Shown: positions 15,595-22,200 of the stretch, piece by piece
Position numbering within the stretch: position 1 is the first letter of the stretch
Layout: every line of letters starts with the position of its first letter
Source of the DNA: Lachnospiraceae bacterium
GTDB taxonomy: Bacteria; Bacillota; Clostridia; Lachnospirales; Lachnospiraceae
Direction: 5' to 3'
Assembly (NCBI GenBank): GCA_900765975.1
Contig: CAAFTS010000054.1
Span: forward strand, 1-28,971
DNA length: 28,971 nucleotides
Position numbers and translations under genes: made by a program
Notes under the pieces: model-generated
What the model was told of the DNA's origin: nothing
The model's database searches: none
What the model saw: only the letters and a program-made list of their open reading frames with translations

Positions 15595-17106
15595 ATGGAT
15601 ATTAAACGTGCAAAAAGAGAAATTCAGAATACAATCGAGGCGTATCTGGCGAAGGATGAATTTGGAGATTATCGGATTCCGTCAATCCGGCAGAGACCGA
15701 TGCTTCTGATGGGGCCGCCGGGGATAGGCAAGACGCAGATCATGGAGCAGATTGCGAAAGAATGCAGGATTGGTCTTGTGGCATATACGATTACGCATCA
15801 TACACGGCAGAGTGCAGTCGGGCTACCTTTTATTCAGCAAAAAAGCTATCAGGGAAGACAGTTTTCGGTGACAGAATATACGATGAGTGAAATTATCGCA
15901 TCGGTATATGAGAAGATGGAACAGACTGGGATCTGCGAGGGGATTTTGTTTATTGATGAGATTAACTGTGTCTCTGAGACTTTGGCACCAACGATGCTGC
16001 AGTTCCTACAGGGAAAAACGTTCGGCAATCAGAAACTGCCGGAAGGATGGATCATTGTTGCGGCAGGAAATCCGCCGGAATATAATAAATCGGTTCGGGA
16101 GTTCGATGTGGTGACATTGGATCGATTGAAGAAGATGGATGTAGAGGCAAATTTTGAGGTGTGGAAAGAGTATGCTTATCAACAAGGAATTCATCCGGCA
16201 GTGATTTCATATTTGGAGTTGAGAAAGCAGAATTTTTATCGGATTGAAACAACGGTAGACGGAAAGCAGTTCGCAACCGCAAGGGGATGGGAAGATTTAT
16301 CACAATTGATACAGGTTTATGAATCAATCGAAAAAAAGGTTGATCGAGACGTGGTATTTCAATATATTCAGCACCGGAAGATTGCAAAAGATTTTGCAAA
16401 TTATCTGGAGTTGTATAATAAATATAAAACAGAATATGGAATCGAGGAGATTCTTGCGGGAAAATGGAGTCCGATTACACTTCAGAAAATCAGAGGAGCA
16501 GCTTTGGATGAACATTTTAGTGTGGTGAGTCTGTTGAGCGGAAGAGTTGGAGAATTGTTTGCTGAGTGTTATAAGCGAGATGCGTATGTTTCAAAGACTT
16601 ATGAATATGTGAAATATTACAGGGATCATGAGGAGCGATTAACGGTTGAAGCGGTGTGTTATAAGGCAGAAGAAGAGTTTGGGTTGCTTTGCAAGGAAGA
16701 GTTGTTGACTCGAAAAGAGGGACAAATCTGGAAAATGGTGTTGGAGTTTCTGGATCGGGCTGTTATGGAAGTTCGTGGGGGAGCGCAGAAAAAAGGAACA
16801 TCCTATGAACAAGTGAAAAAGATGTTTGAAAAAGAAGCGGAAAATTTAGAGGAATTGTGTGTGACAGCAAAAGAAACATTGCAGAATGCATTTGATTTTT
16901 TGGAAGCGGCCTTTGGAGAAAGCCAGGAAATGATCTTTTTTGTGACAGAATTAAATTCTAACTCGTATGCGATGTGGTTTATTCAGGAAAATGGATCCGA
17001 TTCTTATTATCGGTATAATAAAGGTGTTCTATTTGAGCAGAGGCAGATGGAAATTCTGGGAGAGATGGAAGGTGTAGAAGCAGCTCTGGAACGGGGGATT
17101 TATTAA
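15595..17106 (+). CDS. MoxR-like AAA+ ATPase
   Basis: A 503-residue AAA+ protein. The ATPase module lies in the first 200 residues or so: Walker A GPPGIGKT (40-47), Walker B ILFIDE (117-122), sensor 1 VAAGNP (155-160, N159), and LDRLKK with a likely arginine finger R177. The remaining 300 residues are mostly helical and have no domain I know. MoxR-type ATPases form rings that act through VWA partners, as in RavA-ViaA, CbbQ-CbbO and NorQ-NorD. Here the VWA partner is the gene directly upstream, 13 bases away, and the LRR protein is the third member. Target unknown. Start 15595 follows GAGAAAGGA. The next gene starts one base after the stop. Confidence 0.86.
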   Translation: MDIKRAKREIQNTIEAYLAKDEFGDYRIPSIRQRPMLLMGPPGIGKTQIMEQIAKECRIGLVAYTITHHTRQSAVGLPFIQQKSYQGRQFSVTEYTMSEIIASVYEKMEQTGICEGILFIDEINCVSETLAPTMLQFLQGKTFGNQKLPEGWIIVAAGNPPEYNKSVREFDVVTLDRLKKMDVEANFEVWKEYAYQQGIHPAVISYLELRKQNFYRIETTVDGKQFATARGWEDLSQLIQVYESIEKKVDRDVVFQYIQHRKIAKDFANYLELYNKYKTEYGIEEILAGKWSPITLQKIRGAALDEHFSVVSLLSGRVGELFAECYKRDAYVSKTYEYVKYYRDHEERLTVEAVCYKAEEEFGLLCKEELLTRKEGQIWKMVLEFLDRAVMEVRGGAQKKGTSYEQVKKMFEKEAENLEELCVTAKETLQNAFDFLEAAFGESQEMIFFVTELNSNSYAMWFIQENGSDSYYRYNKGVLFEQRQMEILGEMEGVEAALERGIY

Positions 17107-17107
17107 T

Positions 17108-18052
17108 ATGGATAACTTGATGTTCAGTTTGAATGCGACAGTGCCGGTCTTTCTTATGATGGTATTAGGACTGGTGTTTCGGAAACTGGGTTGGCTAGAT
17201 GAAACGTTTGCAGATAAAATGAACAAATTTGTATTTATGGTTCCGTTGCCTGTGTTGGTGTTTGAAGATTTGGCAACTGTGGATTTTGCAGAGGTATGGG
17301 ATACTCGTTTTGTTTTCTTTTGCTTTGCGGTAACCCTCGTTAGTATCGGGATTGCAGCCGGGATTTCCTGCTTGTGGAAGGACAAGAGTCTGCAGGGCGA
17401 ATTTATTCAGGTGTCGTACCGTAGCAGCGCGGCGTTGCTAGGCGTAGCGCTGATCCAGAATATTTATGGGGATGCGGGGATGGCTCCGTTGATGATGATA
17501 GGAAGTGTTCCTTTATATAATGTGATGGCTGTTGTAGTGTTGTCATTTTTTCATCCGGAAAGAAAAGGAATCGATCGTGAAGTGATGAAACGGACAGTGA
17601 AAGGGATTGTGACGAATCCGATTATTATTGCGATTGTATTGGGGCTTCTCTGGTCTGCGTTTCGGATTCCGATGCCGTCAATTATGCAAAAAACAGTGTC
17701 TGGTATTGGCGGTATGGCAACTCCGATGGGACTTATGGCGATGGGAGCGGCATTTGATGTGAGAAGGGCATTTGCAAAGGTAAAACCGGCGGTAGCTGCA
17801 GTCTTTATCAAATTGGTTGGATTTTGTGCGTTATTTCTGCCGGCGGCTGTAGCGTTGGGATTTCGGGAATCGGAATTGGTTGCGATTCTTGTAATGCTTG
17901 GTTCAGCAACAACGGTCAGTTGTTTTGTGATGGCAAAAAATATGGGGCATGAGGGAGTGCTTACATCTAGTGTTGTAATGTTGACAACTTTGTTCAGTGG
18001 TTTTACACTGACAGGGTGGATCTATTTATTACGAAGTTTTGCATTGATTTAG
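17108..18052 (+). CDS. AEC family (auxin efflux carrier-like) transporter
   Basis: A 314-residue membrane protein of the AEC family, with about ten hydrophobic segments in two five-helix halves. The N-terminus FSLNATVPVFLMMVLGLVFRKLGWLDE is typical; SYRSSAALLGVALIQNIYG and the C-terminal SELVAILVMLGSATTVSCFVMAKNMGH match the family's crossover regions. AEC proteins move organic acids such as malate and malonate or unknown solutes; the substrate here is open. It begins one base after the ATPase stop, with GGGGGA (17093-17098) inside that gene, so it is coupled to the LRR/VWA/AAA operon. Whether it shares their job or is just co-transcribed is unclear. Confidence 0.85.
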   Translation: MDNLMFSLNATVPVFLMMVLGLVFRKLGWLDETFADKMNKFVFMVPLPVLVFEDLATVDFAEVWDTRFVFFCFAVTLVSIGIAAGISCLWKDKSLQGEFIQVSYRSSAALLGVALIQNIYGDAGMAPLMMIGSVPLYNVMAVVVLSFFHPERKGIDREVMKRTVKGIVTNPIIIAIVLGLLWSAFRIPMPSIMQKTVSGIGGMATPMGLMAMGAAFDVRRAFAKVKPAVAAVFIKLVGFCALFLPAAVALGFRESELVAILVMLGSATTVSCFVMAKNMGHEGVLTSSVVMLTTLFSGFTLTGWIYLLRSFALI

Positions 18053-18079
18053 CTGATGTGAATGAAAAGAGGAATGACA

Positions 18080-18958
18080 ATGATTAGAGTAATAGCGAGT
18101 GATATGGATGGGACTCTGCTGGGAGAAAACCACCGTTTGGATAAGGAAACATTTGAGGCGATTGAACAAGCGCAAAAACGCGGGATTCGCTTTATGCTGG
18201 CAACGGGGCGTAATTATGATGGTGCGGTACGGGCGCTGGGTGGATTTGAATCCCTGCTTACGTGCGATTATCTGGTGGGAAGTGGAGCAGAGGTGCGGAA
18301 TCCGGAAAGAAAAATTGTAAGCCGTAAAATTATGGACAAAAATCTTTGCAGAGCAATTTATGAAAAAATTCAGAAGTATCCGGTTTCAGTTATTTTTTGC
18401 ACAGATGAAAAAGATTATCAGGTAGGAACGCCGGAAGAGGTCGAAGAGGGGATGATGGTGCATCTGGAATTGTTCTACGAAAATCTAACCAGAGAAGAGA
18501 TTCTAAAAAGCGACAGTTATCGGGAATTGAAAAAGAATACTTGTGTGATGGGCAGTCTGGAAGAACTGCTGCAGGCAGAAATTCCGATTTTTAAGTTATT
18601 TATTTTTTCAAAAGATGAGAAAATGTTGAGCGAAATTAGAAAAGAACTGGAGCCGGATGATCGGATTTCGGTAGCGTCATCTTTTTCTACCAATCTCGAA
18701 ATAACAGATGTTCGCGCGCAGAAGGGGCCGGTTCTGAAGGAATATATTGAGTCACTGGGATATACAATGGAAGAAGTAATGGTGTTTGGAGACAGTTTGA
18801 ATGATTATTCGATGCTTGAAATGAATTTTGGTGCAACTGTGGCAATGGAAAATGCTGTTCCTGAAGTGAAGGCAGTGGCAAAGTATATTACAAGATCAAA
18901 TACGGAGCATGGAGTTGCGTATGCAATTGAAAAGTTACTGGAAACTTTAGCAGAATAA
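18080..18958 (+). CDS. HAD superfamily phosphatase, Cof type
   Basis: A 292-residue Cof/YwpJ-like HAD hydrolase that removes phosphate from small sugar phosphates or cofactors in the cytosol; the substrate is not predictable. Motif I is DMDGT (D8 nucleophile, D10 acid/base), motif II includes LATGRN, motif III lysine is in the QKGPVLKEY region, and motif IV is GDSLND. The type IIB cap lies between motifs II and III. ATG 18080 has AGAGGA (18068-18073) 6 bases upstream; two earlier in-frame ATGs (18062, 18074) are less well placed. It follows the AEC gene by 27 bases and probably ends the same transcript. Confidence 0.87.
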   Translation: MIRVIASDMDGTLLGENHRLDKETFEAIEQAQKRGIRFMLATGRNYDGAVRALGGFESLLTCDYLVGSGAEVRNPERKIVSRKIMDKNLCRAIYEKIQKYPVSVIFCTDEKDYQVGTPEEVEEGMMVHLELFYENLTREEILKSDSYRELKKNTCVMGSLEELLQAEIPIFKLFIFSKDEKMLSEIRKELEPDDRISVASSFSTNLEITDVRAQKGPVLKEYIESLGYTMEEVMVFGDSLNDYSMLEMNFGATVAMENAVPEVKAVAKYITRSNTEHGVAYAIEKLLETLAE

Positions 18959-18967
18959 ATGTATAAT
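18939..18967 (+). promoter_or_regulatory. Possible promoter of the LUD gene
   Basis: TGGAAA (18939-18944), 17-base spacer, perfect TATAAT (18962-18967). The -35 lies inside the end of the HAD gene. The LUD start codon is about 70 bases downstream. Confidence 0.4.
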
Positions 18968-19037
18968 AAAACAATAGTGGATTAAAAAACGGATGCTATA
19001 AAAGAGGATGTTATTGTTTGGAGAAAGGAGAAGTGTC

Positions 19038-19673
19038 ATGAATGTAAGAGAAAAGCGAAATGAAGTACTTGGTGCAAGAGTCGTAAAGGCATTGGAATCA
19101 AGAAATATGGAAGCATATTATGTGAAAACAAAAGAAGAAGCGCTTGAAAAGGCATTGGAACTTATACCGGAAGGCAGTTCTGTTAGCTGGGGCGGAACAA
19201 TGTCTGCGCAGGAAATCGGATTGACGCAGGCGCTTAAGGATGGCGAATATGTCGTGTATGACAGAGAAACAGTGGGAACACGGGAAGAAAAGGAAGAAAT
19301 TGCACATAAGGCTTTGAATTGTGATTTCTTTTTGGGAAGTACGAATGCAATATCTGAAGATGGAGTGATGGTCAATATTGATGGTAATTCCAACCGGGTT
19401 GCTGCGTATGCATATGGACCGAAAAATGTACTTTTGATTGTAGGGATGAATAAGGTTGTGAAGACTGAGGCGGATGCTATGAGCCGCGCAAAGAATGAAG
19501 CTGCTCCGATCAACGCACAGCGGTTTGGGATCGATACTCCATGTGTGAAAAACGGAAGTTGTTTTGATTGCAAAAAACCGGAGTGCATTTGCTGTCAGAT
19601 TTTGATTACTCGATATTCTAGAGTGGCAAAGCGGACAAAGGTTATTTTGGTGGATGAAAATCTGGGCTTTTAA
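19038..19673 (+). CDS. LUD-domain (LutC-like, DUF162) protein
   Basis: A protein of about 211 residues of the LUD family (lactate utilization protein C type). Visible family marks are SVSWGGTMSAQEIGL, VYDRETVG, the FFLGSTNAISEDGVMVNIDGNSNRVAAYAYGPKNVLLIVGMNKVV core, and a C-terminal cysteine-rich stretch (C-x4-C-x2-C-x4-C-x-C-C in PCVKNGSCFDCKKPECICC) that could bind a metal or cluster. LutC works with LutA and LutB in lactate oxidation, but neither partner is nearby, and stand-alone LUD proteins of this kind are common in anaerobic Firmicutes with unproven roles. ATG 19038 has AAAGGAG 7 bases upstream, so the longer frame from 19008 is not used. Confidence 0.82.
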   Translation: MNVREKRNEVLGARVVKALESRNMEAYYVKTKEEALEKALELIPEGSSVSWGGTMSAQEIGLTQALKDGEYVVYDRETVGTREEKEEIAHKALNCDFFLGSTNAISEDGVMVNIDGNSNRVAAYAYGPKNVLLIVGMNKVVKTEADAMSRAKNEAAPINAQRFGIDTPCVKNGSCFDCKKPECICCQILITRYSRVAKRTKVILVDENLGF

Positions 19674-19705
19674 AATAGCAAAAGAAGAAAAAAGAGGAAA
19701 AAGAT

Positions 19706-20599
19706 ATGGGTTTGGATTATAACGACAGTAAGACAAAGAAGAATAAACATCGAAGGGGACCGCGGAAAAAGGTACAGAATAAGCAACATGCGCAGAGAGT
19801 GGATAGCCATGGAGCGGCGCAGGGACATGCAGGGAAAAAGAGAAGACGTAAAAATAAAAAGGTGGATGTTGTTTCGACTACGATTTTAATTGTGGCAGTG
19901 TGTGTGTTTGTTTTTTCACTCTATCAGCTTGTGATGATGATGGTTCCGTATTACTCCGGCGGTAAAGAATACGATAAAGTGAAGGATTTGGCTATTACCA
20001 TGGATAAAGACAGTGGAAAAGGCGATGGATTTCAGGTGGATTTTGATGTGTTGAAGGAGCAGAATCCGGATACAATTGCCTGGATTCGGTTTGAAGAACC
20101 TTCTGTGATCAGTTATCCGGTCGTGAAAAGTGCAGATAATAACGAGTATCTGACCAAAACATTTACTGCGAATGATAATAAGCTGGGCACGATTTTTATG
20201 GATATGAGAAATAATTCTGAATTTACTGACAGAAATACATTTATTTATGGACATAATTTAAAGGTTGGTGGAGAGATGTTTTCGCAGCTGTCAGAGTATT
20301 CATCAGAAGATTTCTGCAAAGAGTATCCGAATTTCTTTATTTATACACCGGATGGAAAAATTCGTACATATAAAGTTTTCTCAGCGGCTGTTGTAAAAGA
20401 TACTGCAGATAATTACAATATGACTTATGCTACGGAAGAGGAATATACAAAGTATTTGCAGATGTGCAAAGAAACTTCTAATTATTCAGTAGATGTAACG
20501 TTGGATGCGTCTTCTAAAATCGTAAGTTTATCGACATGTACGAATATAAATGATGATGAGAGATTTTTGGTACAGGGCGTATTGGTAAAAGAACAGTAA
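19706..20599 (+). CDS. srtB: Class B sortase
   Basis: A 297-residue cysteine transpeptidase that anchors proteins to the cell wall. The first 53 residues are very basic (many K/R, several H) and cytosolic. A membrane segment covers about residues 54-80, and the catalytic barrel is outside. Active-site residues are H183 in IYGHN, C278 in LSTCTN and R286 in DERFLVQG. The long helix between strands (SEDFCKEYPNF region and DNYNMTYATEEEYTKYL) is the class B insertion. No sortase substrate with an NPQTN-like or LPxTG-like signal lies in the window, so its targets are encoded elsewhere. ATG 19706 follows AGAGGA by 7 bases, 32 bases after the LUD gene. Confidence 0.92.
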   Translation: MGLDYNDSKTKKNKHRRGPRKKVQNKQHAQRVDSHGAAQGHAGKKRRRKNKKVDVVSTTILIVAVCVFVFSLYQLVMMMVPYYSGGKEYDKVKDLAITMDKDSGKGDGFQVDFDVLKEQNPDTIAWIRFEEPSVISYPVVKSADNNEYLTKTFTANDNKLGTIFMDMRNNSEFTDRNTFIYGHNLKVGGEMFSQLSEYSSEDFCKEYPNFFIYTPDGKIRTYKVFSAAVVKDTADNYNMTYATEEEYTKYLQMCKETSNYSVDVTLDASSKIVSLSTCTNINDDERFLVQGVLVKEQ

Positions 20600-20635
20600 T
20601 GATATAAAGATTTATCGATATACAGGAGGTGTGTG

Positions 20636-20833
20636 ATGGCAGATCGTTTTGCAGTAGGTGATGTGATTCGAATGAAAAAACCACATCCCTGCGGGAGTCA
20701 TGAGTGGGAAGTACTGCGAACAGGAGCAGATTTTCGTTTGAAATGTATTGGCTGTGGACATCAGATTATGGTTCCAAGAAAACTGGTGGAAAAAAATACA
20801 AAAGAAATTAAGAAAAAACTTGAAACGGATTAA
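20636..20833 (+). CDS. DUF951 small zinc-ribbon-like protein
   Basis: A 65-residue basic protein of the DUF951 family (Bacillus YyzM type, which from memory also lies near rpsF). C19, H22, C37 and C40 (PCGSH ... CIGC) can form a small zinc ribbon; FAVGDVIRMKKPHPCGSHEW is the conserved front. The fold suggests nucleic-acid or ribosome contact, but the function is unknown. ATG 20636 has AGGAGGT 5 bases upstream; the GTG three bases earlier is too close. Its position just before rpsF is a conserved link across Firmicutes. Confidence 0.85.
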   Translation: MADRFAVGDVIRMKKPHPCGSHEWEVLRTGADFRLKCIGCGHQIMVPRKLVEKNTKEIKKKLETD

Positions 20834-20872
20834 GACTTGTGTTATCATAAATACTCGTGACATACTGTTGAA

Positions 20873-20949
20873 TATAATGTTTGACAGAGGTTTACATTCC
20901 TTGTTCCCGGACAAGGCCGGGAGCCAGAGACCAAAAGGAGGTGCGAGAC
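20873..20949 (+). promoter_or_regulatory. rpsF leader with alternative hairpins, possible S6:S18 site
   Basis: A TATAAT (20873-20878) without a good -35 may start the transcript. The leader can form two exclusive hairpins: CCTTGT/ACAAGG (20899-20904 with 20911-20916) or TTCCCGG/CCGGGAG (20904-20910 with 20917-20923). The second can be enclosed by GGTTT/AGACC (20889-20893 with 20928-20932), leaving internal loops. rpsF leaders in many bacteria bind the S6:S18 complex through a CCG-containing internal loop, so this is a candidate. The Shine-Dalgarno AAGGAGG lies just after it. Confidence 0.4.
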
Positions 20950-21237
20950 ATGAACAAGTATGAGTTAGCTGTTGTTGTCAGCGCAAAAATCGAAGACGAC
21001 GCAAGAGCAGAAGTAATCGAAAAAGTGAAAGCATTAGTAACACGTTTCGGTGGCAATGTAACTGACGTCGATGAATGGGGCAAGAAGAGACTTGCTTACG
21101 AAATTCAGAAGATGAACGAAGGATATTACTACTTCATCCACTTCGATGCTGAGGCTACTGTTCCAGGTGAAGTGGAACAGCGTATCCGTATCATGGATAA
21201 CGTTCTCAGATATTTATGCGTGAAACAGGAAGCATAA
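20950..21237 (+). CDS. rpsF: 30S ribosomal protein S6
   Basis: A 95-residue S6 protein, which binds 16S rRNA together with S18 in the platform of the small subunit. It has the ferredoxin-like family pattern: MNKYELAVVVSAKI, FGGNVTDVDEWGKKRLAYEIQK, GYYYFIHFDAE and the RIMDNVLRYLCVK end. ATG 20950 has AAGGAGG 7-8 bases upstream. The order rpsF-ssb-rpsR is the conserved bacterial operon. Codon choice is more biased than in neighbouring genes, as expected for a highly expressed gene. Confidence 0.97.
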   Translation: MNKYELAVVVSAKIEDDARAEVIEKVKALVTRFGGNVTDVDEWGKKRLAYEIQKMNEGYYYFIHFDAEATVPGEVEQRIRIMDNVLRYLCVKQEA

Positions 21238-21252
21238 AAGAAAGAGGTATAT

Positions 21253-21708
21253 ATGAATAAAGTAGTTTTGGTAGGTCGATTAACAAGAGACCCGGAAGTT
21301 AGATATTCTCAGGGTGACAGTTCTACAGCAGTCGCAAGATATACGGTAGCAGTAGACCGCAGATTCAAGAGAGACAACGAGCCGACAGCGGATTTTATTC
21401 CATGTGTTGTATTCGGACGTTCAGCTGAGTTTGCAGAGAAGTATTTCCGTCAGGGAATGCGCATTTCTGTTTCCGGTCGTATCCAGACAGGAAGCTATAC
21501 CAATAAGGATGGCGTTCGTGTGTATACGACAGATATTGTTGTAGAAGAACAGGAATTTGCTGAGAGCAGGGCAGAGAGTGAAGCGAACAGAGGTGCGTTC
21601 CAGTATTCTGCACCAAGCCAGTCAGCGGCTCCGGCACCAAGTATGGATGCGGGAGATGGCTTTATGAATATTCCTGATGGAATTGATGAAGAATTACCGT
21701 TTAACTAA
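21253..21708 (+). CDS. ssb: Single-stranded DNA-binding protein
   Basis: A 151-residue SSB. The OB-fold covers about residues 1-105 (MNKVVLVGRLTRDPEVRY, TADFIPCVVFGRSAEFAEKYF, RISVSGRIQTGSYTNKDGVRVYTTDIVVEE). A disordered linker rich in S, A and P follows, and the acidic tip DEELPFN recruits replication and repair partners. It protects single strands at the fork. It lies 15 bases after rpsF and 37 before rpsR, in the standard order. The S6 and S18 leader may set the level of the whole operon. Confidence 0.96.
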   Translation: MNKVVLVGRLTRDPEVRYSQGDSSTAVARYTVAVDRRFKRDNEPTADFIPCVVFGRSAEFAEKYFRQGMRISVSGRIQTGSYTNKDGVRVYTTDIVVEEQEFAESRAESEANRGAFQYSAPSQSAAPAPSMDAGDGFMNIPDGIDEELPFN

Positions 21709-21745
21709 CTTCCAGATGCATTGATGAAAGATGGAGGAAGATAAA

Positions 21746-22012
21746 ATGGCTTTTGAAAAGGGAAGCAGACCAGAGGGCGGCTTCAAAAGAAGAGGTCCGG
21801 CACGCAGAAGAAAAAAAGTTTGCGTATTCTGTGGTAAAGAGAATAACGAAATCGATTACAAGGACGTAGCAAAGCTGAAAAAGTATGTTTCTGAGAGAGG
21901 AAAAATCCTTCCGAGAAGAATCACAGGAAACTGTGCAAAACATCAGAGAGCTTTGACTGTAGCAATTAAGAGAGCAAGACATATCGCTCTTATGCCATAC
22001 GTTCAGGACTAA
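21746..22012 (+). CDS. rpsR: 30S ribosomal protein S18
   Basis: An 88-residue S18, partner of S6. A basic N-terminal tail ([11 protein letters not shown]) leads to CVFC (two cysteines), and [10 protein letters not shown] follows. The CxxC plus CxxH set is that of the zinc-binding (C+) form of S18. ATG 21746 has GGAGGA (21733-21738) 7 bases upstream; a frame from 21731 would lie on the ribosome site. A terminator follows 9 bases after the stop. Confidence 0.97.
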   Translation: MAFEKGSRPEGGFKRRGPARRRKKVCVFCGKENNEIDYKDVAKLKKYVSERGKILPRRITGNCAKHQRALTVAIKRARHIALMPYVQD

Positions 22013-22021
22013 GTAAAAAAT

Positions 22022-22057
22022 GAGATTGTGGGAAATTTCCTGCAATCTCTCTTTTTT
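22022..22057 (+). terminator. Terminator of the rpsF-ssb-rpsR operon
   Basis: GAGATTGTGGGAA pairs with TTCCTGCAATCTC (22022-22049), with two G-U pairs and a tight AT loop, followed by CTCTTTTTT. Confidence 0.88.
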
Positions 22058-22097
22058 GTTTATAAAAGTTTTCTCTGATTTATGCAAGGTTTTCAAC

Positions 22098-22126
22098 TTT
22101 TCGTAATTTTTTTTCTGTGGTATGGT
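22098..22126 (+). promoter_or_regulatory. Possible promoter of the BglG-family regulator
   Basis: An extended -10, TGG-TATGGT (22118-22126), with TTTTCG (22098-22103) 17 bases before it. It lies 75 bases ahead of the start codon, in an AT-rich stretch. The -35 is weak. Confidence 0.35.
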
Positions 22127-22200
22127 GAAAATATAAATTAGCGAGCAATAAAAAGTTTATAAAAATGAGTATTGAAGATTGGATGAGTTGAGGCAGAAGA

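Noticed and set aside
20881..20886. Perfect TTGACA before rpsF as a -35 box
   Set aside because: No -10-like hexamer at 16-18 bases downstream; that position is the GC-rich leader hairpin.
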